From Pelargonium nanum (Eukaryota; Streptophyta; Magnoliopsida; Geraniales; Geraniaceae): a stretch of 20,604 bases of DNA. Made by a program: the position numbers and the translations under genes. The stretch lies in the NCBI GenBank assembly GCA_036897485.1, contig JAYMTF010001920.1, positions 1 through 20,604 on the forward strand, written 5' to 3'. This document shows, piece after piece, positions 1 to 9,357 of this stretch (position 1 is the first letter of the stretch; each line of letters begins with the position of its first letter). The notes beneath the pieces were generated by a model. The model saw only the letters and a list, made by a program, of their open reading frames with translations, had not been told where the DNA came from and did not search any database.

Positions 1-350
1 TACCAAATTGAGCCACAATGGCTAAAACATATCGAATAATCAAACTAAAGACACTAGAATCCTTCCCATCAGCCTGAATTATCAAGTTGAAGGCACTAAA
101 ATCCTCGCCTCCAGCCTAAAGAGCATGAACAACTAACAACAATTATACACGGAGTTCAAGGCGACCACGTGGATGGTTTTGTCAACGGCCACCGCAAACA
201 TCAGGTCTTTCATCTGATTTGACAACAAACTCGAAGGCTGATCGACTCTGGTCAAACCATCACCTTAATTTCAAGTTAGTTTCTCCTTCTCTGCAACCGT
301 CTCCAGGTGTCATGCGCACACACCAATAAAAAATCTACCGCAAATCTACG
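1..350 (-). mobile_element. Decayed LINE RNase H-like segment, minus strand, inverted partner of 2530-3048
   Basis: Read on the minus strand, this stretch aligns base by base with the plus strand around 2560-2880. Shared blocks include the segment reading GAGTTTGTTGT (near 225), the GTGGTCGCCTT block (near 165), and GTGCCTTCAAC followed by ATTCAGG (near 80-95). The plus partner encodes a recognisable plant LINE RNase H C-terminus, so this is an inverted, diverged second copy. Its own C-terminal part lies beyond the left edge of the window. No long open frame survives, so I treat it as a dead retroelement fragment. The upstream limit near 350 is approximate. Confidence 0.55.
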
Positions 351-1489
351 CCGCACTACAAACCTTAACAACCCTTTAATTACTTGCTATCAAAGCAAGA
401 CTCGTTATCTCAACGAGAAATATCGCAATTTGTTATCTGCAAATTCAAGAGATTGTTGCCGCGTTGAAATCAAAAGCAATCGTAGCCGAACGAAAACTCT
501 AACTAACTCTCAAAACTGCAGAGGGAAAAGAAGGCGCAAACCCTAGCGTAACCTCCCCAATTATGAAAACTATAATTTTGTCTCTTTTTATTGTGTCATA
601 GGTGTATAGCGACACCGAAAGTGCATGCACTGAGAAGTGAAGGTATCATAATTAGCAAGGTCATTAAGAGGAGTACTAATCCGTGTTAAGTACGGATAAA
701 AAGTTGAGATTAAAAAGATACTTGTGCTGCTTAAACTGGTTTCTAACAGCTAAGCATGTTCTCATCTTTTAACCTTTATTAGCTAGTGAAAGGAGAATCC
801 AAATCTTATTTTTTACTCTATTTTTTTTCTCCTTTAAATTAATTAACTAATTAATTTTTTTTGTTTGATGAGACCCTGCAGCTAGCTAGCAAGCTAGTGA
901 TTAAATATTTAATTAGTTTTTGGGTGTCTTTTGGAAGTAGATTAGGATGAATTGATGGGATGTTTTGTGGGGCTAATTAATTAATTTTGAGGATTAATTA
1001 ACTTGTAATTGTCATTTTGTCTTTCTCCATTGGAAGGACAATGTTGTGGCAACCAACCCCACGAGTTCTCTAGAAACTCAACCAAAATATTTATTTGCTT
1101 TCTAAATTTCTAATCATACAAGAACCTTTTCTTTAAAAAATTTAAATAACTTTGTTGATGTAATAATATTATAGAAAGATAATTTATTCTTGGGTTAGGT
1201 GGTAATGGCATCTTTCTATCTTCATTTTTTTGGTTTACGGTTGAAGGTTGCTTGGTTTTGGGTGGAGTTTTGTCATTTATGTTCCTCTCTTACAATATAT
1301 TATCGTTGCTTAATTATAATATGGTTTTTAATGATATTTGAGTTAATATATATTATAAACTAATTGCAATGAAATAAAAGCCTTATGATGTGGTGTCAAA
1401 TTAGATTATATAAGTTAAATTTGTCTTTTATAAAACTACATTTTTTTAATATTTTTGTTGATAGTCATTTTTGACACGTTTGACTTCGG
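351..1489. other. No gene seen; AT-rich intergenic DNA
   Basis: A short open frame at 307-546 has no recognisable family and starts at a non-ATG codon. The rest is TA-rich with many TTAATTAA-type words (840-1000). I see no RNA gene, conserved coding segment or clear repeat boundary here. Confidence 0.6.
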
Positions 1490-2480
1490 CACTCTAGAAT
1501 GTGTTGTTGTTTTGTCTACATGTTAGAGTTGCCGTCTTGAAAATGCTCTATTTTTTAGAGTCTGGGATGGAGCTGGAGGCTCGAGTTTTGGGGGTAGAGG
1601 TGGAGGCTTGAATCCTTGTTAATGAGTTTATGAAGCTTGTACAAGGGTAGCACACAGTTGACGGAGAATCGATACCCTAAGCGGGTATGATAGCAAAAAT
1701 CTCTATCGGGAGAATCTGAACCACACCTCTCCATGGAGGACTCTAGATGGTGTTTCTAAAGATAGAAAAGTCTCTATGTAAAAAGTAGAATTTGTGAGTT
1801 CCCTTCCTCTTACCAATGAAAAGTAATTTATACTCAAATCAAGATCGTCATGTGTCATCGTGTGGCTGATTTTTAGAGGAACGGCTCTACTTCAGGGCGT
1901 CTAACTTTCTAGGCGCTCTGATCACGAGTATCAAATGAACTTCGAAGCTCCTGAACTCCTTTCAAGAATTATGGGTAGGTATGAAGCCCCTAAGAGACTC
2001 TATAGCTTCAGGCAAGATTTTATTTTCTAAACGAAGTGCCGGGGACCTTGGAGAGACCCTAAAAGACAGGGATCTTGGAGATGAGCCGGCAAGGCAAAGA
2101 GTCTTGGCGGTCTCTGAAAACTAAGTCTTGAGATTATCCTTGAAATTAAAGGATTAGAGCACCTAGTGGGATCTAAGTGTTGAGTAGATGTGATGAACTC
2201 TCCTCGAGGCGACTGCATACGAAAGTGGGGTGATGAGTTCTTCTTAGGGTGTCCAAGCATGAGTGGGGGTGATGTCGGTGAGATCTCCTTGTTATTCCTA
2301 AAACTTATTATGAGAGCAAGTGTGAGGAGTGAAGAGAGGTTCTTTGTAGTTGAAATCTAGTAATCGGGTTTTCCTCAAAGGCTTGATGTGTAAGGTAGAA
2401 CACGAGCATGCAGGGGAAACTTGACCCTAGTTACCTTTTTGGCATTCCAGCGGCATCGAGGTGTTTCATGCTTGCCTTAC
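1490..2480. other. Unassigned, less AT-rich segment, possibly an LTR-retroelement remnant
   Basis: Base composition is more balanced than in the flanks and there is no open frame of note. A short imperfect direct repeat (GGGACCTTGGAGA near 2041, GGGATCTTGGAGA near 2068) is visible. The texture, a promoter-like stretch near 1800-1850 followed by GC-richer non-coding sequence next to a LINE remnant, would suit a decayed LTR. I found no matching second LTR, primer-binding site or gag/pol trace, so this is only a suggestion. Confidence 0.2.
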
Positions 2481-2529
2481 TTTCAGTCATCAGAACATAA
2501 CCGTGACCCTGGGGGCATGGCCGCAACAT

Positions 2530-3048
2530 TAGAGTGGTCATCAAACCATTTTTGCGGCGTCATATATTTTTGATAGGTTTTTTGTGTTGGTGTGTGCAGG
2601 GCAGCATGAGGTGGTTGCAGAGGTCGGAGCCATCGGATCAAACTTAGAGTTTGTTGTTGAATCGGATGGAAGACCCGATGGTGGCGATGGGCGGTTGGTC
2701 CATGTGGTCGCCTTAAACTTAAAGTTCAATTGTTGTAAGTTGTTTGTGCTTTTCAGGTTGGAGGATGGATCTCAGTGCCTTCAACATGATTATTCAGGTT
2801 GATTGTGAGGATTAGAGTGCCTTTGGTTTAATTATTCATGATGTAGCCATCGTGCCTCAATTTGACAGTGCCAATTTTTTAATTTGTTTATGGGCTAGTC
2901 TGCGAATCGAGTGGCCAACGAGCTAGTTAGGTTTTCGATTTCTTTGTCAGACTTGTCAAAGTAGATTGGTTTTCAAACCCCCAGTTTCATATTATTTTTT
3001 ATCGTGTAATTTGAAGTAATAAATTGTTAATTTATTGCATTAAAAAAA
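2530..3048 (+). mobile_element. 3' end of a LINE retrotransposon: RNase H-like domain remnant plus A-tail
   Basis: Plus-strand translation gives pieces of the RNase H-like domain that ends plant LINE ORF2 (RVT_3 type). They are a VESD acidic motif near 2656-2667, then SAFGLIIHDV (about 2819-2848), and, after a frameshift, SANRVANELVRFS (about 2902-2940). In the family the last block is usually RSANRVAHELARFS. Stops and frame changes interrupt it, so it is dead. A non-coding tail follows and ends in a short A-run at 3042-3048, as expected for a retroposed LINE 3' end. The 5' part is missing or too diverged. The inverted partner is at 1-350. Confidence 0.6.
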
Positions 3049-5129
3049 TTAGTTAGCACACCTTTTAATATTAAAAAAAGTGCATAAAATTTAGGACAAA
3101 TATTATATAATAACTCTTATATAAATGGAACAACTCTTTGCATGTATTTTTGTATCCACATAATAAAAACTAGAAAAAGGAATAACATAACTAAATATTC
3201 AATATTTGAGAGAATCAAAACATTATTAATCAAATATTTAGTGGTAAGCAAGTTGCATGTGTTGCCATGATTTGAGTGGAAAGCCTGCAGGCAAAAGGGT
3301 TTGTAATTTAGTTCCTCTAAATTGTAATTTAGCATAAAACTAGAAACCATGCTAAATTTAGAATGATTCACAGATCCTATATTATCATGCATCAACATCA
3401 TAGCTAGATATGGTTTCATGCACACACACATATTTTGATGCATAGTTCATAAAGAATTTAAGTGATGGAAGTAAGGTCATATAATTAAATTATTATGCAA
3501 AGTGAGATCTTATAAATTAATTAGAAGAAAATCTAATAGCATGACCATGATCAATTGAAGATATGAGATCCTAAAAAAGAATTGTCTATGGACAAACACA
3601 AGCCTCTTATTATATACTAATACATAATCCTTTGATCATGTATCTAATTTTTAACATCAACTTTTTGGGTTAGCATAAGCTTCTTGTATTTGTACTAATT
3701 AACCTTTTTGTTCTCAATCTTCCTCCACTTAAGGCCTTTGCTTTACAGCCTAAGGATGTGGGTCCCAAACTCCCATTGTTTATTGTGAGATGATATTATA
3801 ATGCATTAATTATTTAAGTACTTGAATTACTATTACAATTGCAATTATTATGTTTATTTGATACTGTTTAGGGATTAAGATAAACTCAAAAAATCATCTC
3901 ATGCTTGTTATAGTGTGCGATGAGAAAGCACCTTCACTTTTTAAACTATTCGTTCACTTGTTCGAGCTAATTAATCTTATTTTGAATTTGATGAGAGTCA
4001 TTGTTCTTTATATTAAAAGAATATATATGGGATGACTTGTTGATATCTCAATCCCACTAGGTGGGAAAATCAACAGAGATCACGATAAGTAAGTTATAAT
4101 AGCTATAAAAATAAGTTGAATCAACAAACATTCTCATAAATTCATGTAGTTTGATAAATGTTAACATTTACGACTTTCACTTCCGTACGAGCTAATTGGT
4201 GATTGATTCCATAAGTTATGCCAGAGCCCTCCAAGACACAAGATGTTGCATGGGCAATGGGGGAAAGGGGCACATGTTGTATCGCTCAACTAATGGGGGT
4301 GTTGGAGGAGGCAAGCTTCGATTATGACTGAGTGCTCTTGTTGATCTATGGCGACACGAAAATGTTTTATTCTCCCGTGTTTGAATTCAACCTTTTTTCT
4401 AACCTATCGTGCACAAACGTAGTCGGAAAGAATATTGTGTTTCTATAAACCATGTTTGAAGTGGTGGCAATGGAATTGATATAGAAAGTTATTTGGAGAT
4501 CACGAAAAATGTCTCAATAAGTAACAAAACACGTTAAGTTTGAGGGGCACGTGAGGAATTTAAGAGGGTTATTTGCAATAATTGTAAGTCATGATCTCCA
4601 AATAACATGTGAAACTAGGTGGATTGCGGGCTAGATCGTTTAGACTGTAGGCCGTGTCAAATGAACTGTTAATCGCACATAATAATTGTAAGTGAAATTG
4701 AACTGCTAAAATTGAGTTCAAATAATTTGTATTTCATTACTTACCATTCACTAGATCATACTCTCTGCTCACTTGAAAGCTCGAGTACCTAGATAGCACG
4801 ACCATTCGATTTAACAATGTTGATCGTTGCACTCGCTCTTACTTTCACAAACTATGTGATCGGTTTGCATAACATATTTTTAAGTATTGACCCTCTAAAA
4901 AGGAAAAATTGAAATTAATGGATAAATTAGGTATGGGTGGAAATGGAAATGGAATTGGAATTGGAGTTTTGCTTGGTTGTGTCTCAAAGCATTAACATTT
5001 TGAACTACAACTTTGACTCCATAGAGAGTTGACCGTTACTATCAAGGTCGGTTAAAAGTGCATTAATATACTAATATTATAATACAAAAATAATAATTTC
5101 ATCACCAATTTTTATCTGAAAAAATCCAA
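3049..5129. other. No gene seen; AT-rich intergenic DNA with small hairpins
   Basis: No open frame with a recognisable product. The 108-codon minus-strand frame at 3117-3443 is low-complexity and AT-driven. Small structures are a TCCCAC-TAG-GTGGGA palindrome at 4052-4066 and the longer inverted repeat at 4488-4606. A GTGGGTCC word near 3757 resembles a TCP-factor site, but nothing nearby supports a promoter. Confidence 0.6.
4488..4606. repeat. Inverted repeat with 15-bp perfect arms
   Basis: GTTATTTGGAGATCA at 4488-4502 is matched exactly by its reverse complement at 4592-4606, leaving an 89-base loop. Past one mismatch the arms run two bases further inward. It could be the ends of a very small MITE or a chance hairpin. 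No target-site duplication is evident. Confidence 0.5.
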
Positions 5130-5465
5130 TTAATGCAAGTAATTCTTGGAATACTTTGACCATACCTGCCACCTTTTTTTTTCCAACGTTTGGAAAACAA
5201 ACATGGTCAATGTTACACTGAGTTTATGAAACACATTTTCTGAGAACCTAGACTGTGCGCTTGACATTGAAATATCGGATCTAGCAATCGTATTGGTCTC
5301 CTCGTCCGTAGACTGCTTCACGGACACAAATTCTATTATATCGAAGAAACGTGTTGAATCGTAACTACTACCAAATGTCAACCCGTAAATCTTGGTTTCC
5401 TCTTCTCGATCTCTAACTCTAGCAACGACATGAATAACATCAGTTTCAACGATAATTGATCGTCA
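5130..5465 (-). pseudogene. Decayed plant LINE-type RNase H domain fragment
   Basis: The minus strand is open from just after a TGA at 5463-5465 down to 5130, about 110 codons. It reads IIVETD near the start, then FDIIEFVSVKQS (about 5305-5340) and NTIARSDISMSS. This order matches the C-terminal half of the plant RVT_3/RNase H-like domain. There, an ETD/ESD motif is followed by an acidic-rich helix, F..I.FV.V.RSAN, and AH.IAR.A. The usual RSAN..AH is degraded here to QSTDEETN. The ATG at 5381 lies inside the domain and has no sensible N-terminus, and a stop precedes the ETD block, so this is a truncated remnant. Another possibility is one exon of a domesticated RNase H-like gene, but no splice partners are visible. 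Confidence 0.5.
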
Positions 5466-6100
5466 TTTTTGAGTACTTGTCGAAAACAGTAGTTGTCGAC
5501 TTATAACAAAAACAACTTTTAACGATTGTGTTTGGTTCTTGTCCTCACCGCATTACAGAATGAAGGGATGTAAAATATCTTAAATCAAATTCAAACAACC
5601 ATCATGACTACCAACATTACATGAGTCCATAAACCCAGAAAAGAAAACGAAAGATACAATATCCAAATAGAAAATAAAAGACAAAGCATGTGTATTATGT
5701 TGTTTTCACCGGCCTACCCAATACCAATTAGCTTCAAATAAATCATTATTACCCTTTTATTCATTTTATAGCTTTGTTGTGTAAAGCTATAACTATCTAT
5801 GCTTATACAATGACACTCAATGTAAGTGCTACTTTTGGAGTCTTCTTTGCTAGAATGGATATTTCATATATATATAAACATTTTTTTATTGCAAGTCATG
5901 ATATGACTAAGAGTATTGTTAATTTAATTCCATGTAAACTATTTATTTTTAAAATATCTTGTGACATAGATTTAGTGTAATATATATATATATAGATTGA
6001 TCATATATAAATGTTGATTCACATGTGATACCACATAGATTCAGAAGAATTAGAAAAAAGAAGAAGAAGTTTATATGGAAGATCTTTGTTAATGATTTTT
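5466..6100. other. No gene seen; AT-rich, with a (TA)7 run
   Basis: The region contains a simple TA repeat at 5981-5994 and an AAGAAGAAG purine run near 6057-6069, just before the SINE. The 68-codon plus frame at 5774-5980 shows no family features. Confidence 0.55.
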
Positions 6101-6107
6101 TTTCTTC

Positions 6108-6300
6108 ATGTTGAGCCAAGTAGTTAGAACGTTTTGAATTATCTCTGAGGTCTCAAGTTCGAGCCTCCTTGTCGACGGTATGGGGTAGGATTTGTGGGGT
6201 AAAGTTTAGGGTGACGCTCGTTTTGGGGAGTGACAAACATTGTTACATTGAGTATGATGTCTCATTGCTGATAAATAATAATAATAATAATAATAATAAT
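6108..6300 (+). mobile_element. tRNA-derived SINE with (AAT)9 tail
   Basis: A pol III-type internal promoter is recognisable. An A-box-like stretch GAGCCAAGTAGTTAGAAC lies at 6113-6130, and a B box AAGTTCGAGCC at 6155-6165 fits the GGTTCGANTCC consensus. A tRNA-unrelated body follows, and the element ends in nine AAT units (6274-6300). A possible short target duplication is TGATTTT, found upstream near 6093 and right after the tail at 6301. It is low-complexity and not proof. A degraded second copy of the same head is at 17348-17430. Family name unknown. Confidence 0.65.
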
Positions 6301-6310
6301 TGATTTTATA

Positions 6311-7298
6311 CGTTTACATCTTCTTCTTTTGGAGATTCACATTTTCACTTTGGATAATATATGGAGCTAGTATTCTTCTAATTCTAACTTAAAATAGCTC
6401 TAATGAAATACAAGATATCACACCCTTCTTTTGCTCTCAATACCTCATCAACATCAATAACTTTTGGAAGAAATAAAAAAGGCAATATCAAAAGTAGAGA
6501 TCATCTCATTTTATCAACCTAAATTTCCAAATAAGCACTAATGACCAACCATGCCCATTTCCAACTCCAAAAGTACAAATTTTCAACAATGAATTATCAA
6601 TTTAAGTGTTTCTTTTCTCCTAATTAATTATTCACTACAATTAATAATTTAAATTATTTAAGTGTTGCTTCTCTCCATCAATACAAACTTTTTTGACTCT
6701 CCAATCCAATAATCCAATGGTGGTATATATTAGAAATAGAGCATGCTATATATGAACCATATTCATGAAAATGATGCTCCAAATTGGAATGTAGTTTTGG
6801 TCAATGAATGGGTCAAATTTTATCCAATATGTGCTTGTGCTTAACACCCTTACTTAGGGTAGGCAAACATTAGCATCAATGCCACCTTAACCCACCATGT
6901 TTTGTTACATTACAAAATCAGAATTAAATAATTAATTAATTATTAACACATTTAATTGAGCCAAAAAGATGTGAAGTTGACAACTTCACCATATCCCAAT
7001 GCTAAAGCCTGAAATGGTCTTTGTGTAGTGGAAATATTCACATACTTGCAATTTGTACAAATAAGATATTACAGTCAAACACCAATTTTTCATAATGAAA
7101 GTGATCATTTTATACCATATTTTCAGCCTAGTTACCTAATTGTAACTACTCGTGTATAAAATATATTTCGTCTGTTTTGAAATAAGTGTTTTAGTTTCTT
7201 ATTTTCTCTTATGTTTTCATGATACACGATGTTAATCATTTGAGTAGAATGACTGTTTTACTCTTCTTTCTCCATTAGATACCGCAAAAACCATTAAA
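6311..7298. other. No gene seen; intergenic
   Basis: AT-rich DNA without a coding signal. The stretch near 7165-7195 (TTTTGAAATAAGTGTTTTAG) resembles the inner end of Stowaway-type MITEs seen in many plants, but I cannot define both ends. Confidence 0.5.
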
Positions 7299-7728
7299 CA
7301 ACAATCTGATGTGCATTAGTTGGTCGATACATTAATAGACCTACTTGAATAACTAACAATTTAATATCAAGACAAGTAATTGTTCAATATTGTAACACAC
7401 CTATTAATGTACTCCGATACAATATAGGATCAACATGATGATTGTCATTCGTTGCCTAAATTACGTCGCCATTAATTGGACATTGACTTTGCAAGATCCA
7501 TTCTTATTCGTACGAGGATATATGTAACATATCGTTGTTTTGTAAATATCATACTTTATGCAATACGAGAGACCTCCACTCCCAATAGATATAATAGGTT
7601 TTTTAATTTCTTAAGAAAAAAAATCTTGCAAACATTTTATAAAAGATGCAACAATGTCTTTGTTAGAACTTGTAACAAAGGCACTCCCTGAAGCTGAGTT
7701 TTGGAGGAATCACAGGAAAAAGAAAAAG
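7299..7728 (+). repeat. Direct repeat, unit A (about 430 bp)
   Basis: Matches unit B at 8000-8355 in the same orientation, about 640-700 bp downstream. Shared landmarks in order are ATGTGCA-TAGTTGGTC, GTAACACACCTA, TACTCCGATACAA, TAGGATCAACA, CTTTGCAAGATCCATTC, TCTTGCAAACATTTTA and GAGTTTTGGAGGAA. Unit A keeps about 60 bases near 7550-7605 that unit B lacks. No convincing protein is encoded. The nature of the repeat is unknown. Confidence 0.7.
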
Positions 7729-7999
7729 TCACAAAGAGGTTTAGTCTTAGAAATAAATGAACCAAAATATCTCAACAATATCATCAACAAATTCTCAATA
7801 TTCAGCCTCAATACTAGATCGAGCAACTATTAGTTACTTTTTAGAGTTCTACGATACAATACTAGAGCCCCGACCAAACCTTCAATCTGGCCAACAATCC
7901 CAACCAACATTAGGAAAAGCGGACAATTAGACATCTCGGCTATAAATGAAAAAGAACATAAAAGAGTTTGTGCTTCAGATACTACAATATTCGTTTGAC

Positions 8000-8355
8000 A
8001 ACTGTCTAATGTGCACTAGTTGGTCTATGCATGAATTGAAACACTTGGTTAACCATGAATGAAATATCAGGACGAGTACTGTAACACACCTACGGTACTC
8101 CGATACAACATATATAGGATCAACACAAGAATTTCCATTCATTACTTAGAGTTTATCACTATAGAACAATATTGGCTTTGCAAGATCCATTCGTGTTCGT
8201 GTGGGGATGTTCGTAACACATCATCATTTTGTAAAAGCCTAAGTTCCTAATAAGAAAATTTTCTTGCAAACATTTTACAGAAGATTCAATGTTTATGTTA
8301 GAACACGTAACGAAGGCACCTCTTCAAATTGAGTTTTGGAGGAAACACACAACTT
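8000..8355 (+). repeat. Direct repeat, unit B (about 355 bp)
   Basis: Diverged copy of 7299-7728 with the same order of landmarks and a net loss of roughly 70 bases. The 271-bp spacer at 7729-7999 is not part of the match. A 63-codon plus frame here (8059-8250) does not continue in unit A, so I do not call it a gene. Confidence 0.7.
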
Positions 8356-8639
8356 TGATAGAATAAGATTAGAACAAAATAAAAATAAGTAGTGAAAAAA
8401 TGGTTTCCCTATTAGGATTTTTTTTTTTTAAAAAAAAAACATTTTTTCATTCTCAAGCTATTTTAGGAAATTGAAAAATTATGTTCTCCAATTCTCCAAA
8501 TAAATAAAAAAGTTCAATTAAACAAGTGTTTTAATTTTTCAAATTTTCTGGGATATTTTATATTCTCTCATCAAACCATTATAGAAATTTTGCATTATCA
8601 ATCAAAGAGGGTTTTCATAGCATGATCTTGTTTCGAATG
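8356..8639. other. Intergenic; T12/A10 homopolymer junction
   Basis: A run of 12 T (8418-8429) abuts 10 A (8430-8439), which is self-complementary. No gene or known element is seen. Confidence 0.5.
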
Positions 8640-9357
8640 TCAAAGATTCACTTAGTCGTATTGTGAAAATGAAATTCAATGATCGTTTCTCACAATTCTG
8701 CTGTGTGTAAGTATCTTATACACAAAACTCATCTAGCACGACCCTTTAGGATCCCATAACGTTACCAGTAATATCAAACGTCACAAGAACTTGGTGACAT
8801 CTAGCAATGCATCAATGCTATCCTGCAGGACACAGATATAAGAGCTTCATTAACTTAGGAATTATAACACAAGAAGAGTTCGGCGGGAGTAATGAGACTT
8901 GTAGTGTCAACTTTATCAGGAAGGAAGAAAATCACACAAACAGCGAAGAACTATCCTAATGTATTAATTTTCGAGAGAACAATTTGAACAATGGCATATA
9001 GAAGACGACACAACAGACATGCCTTTGGAATTTCAACACATTAAAGCATAACAGAGACATAGCATATAACTTTTCCAGAAGAAAGGTAGTTCACAATACA
9101 GTAATGAATAATTGTTTGAGCTAATCAAAATTGGATTCAAGTTTTGGATCAAGATTGACAAAGCTGAAGCTAAATTAAAGTAAAAGATGAGGTAGTTGCT
9201 TACTAGGAAAAGTGCTCCAACTGAGACAGTGGATCAATTATTTTCTTGATTCAATTCACTAGCTGCAAGCAAATTCACACGCATACGTACAGCGTATTTA
9301 TCTGGTGAGGGTTTCCTCTCAACGATCTCCACAAAGATTTCTATTTCGCGTCTCTTC

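Noticed and set aside
3117-3443. 108-codon minus-strand frame with hydrophobic residues.
   Set aside because: AT-driven composition, no domain, no homologous landmark and no supporting promoter or splice context.
3750-3765. GTGGGTCCC, a TCP transcription-factor-like site.
   Set aside because: A single short motif in intergenic DNA without a neighbouring gene is not enough.
6274-6300. (AAT)9 as an independent microsatellite.
   Set aside because: Its position directly after a tRNA-like SINE body makes it the element's tail.
7299-8355. LTR pair of a small retrotransposon.
   Set aside because: No TG...CA ends, primer-binding site or purine tract could be found at the unit borders.
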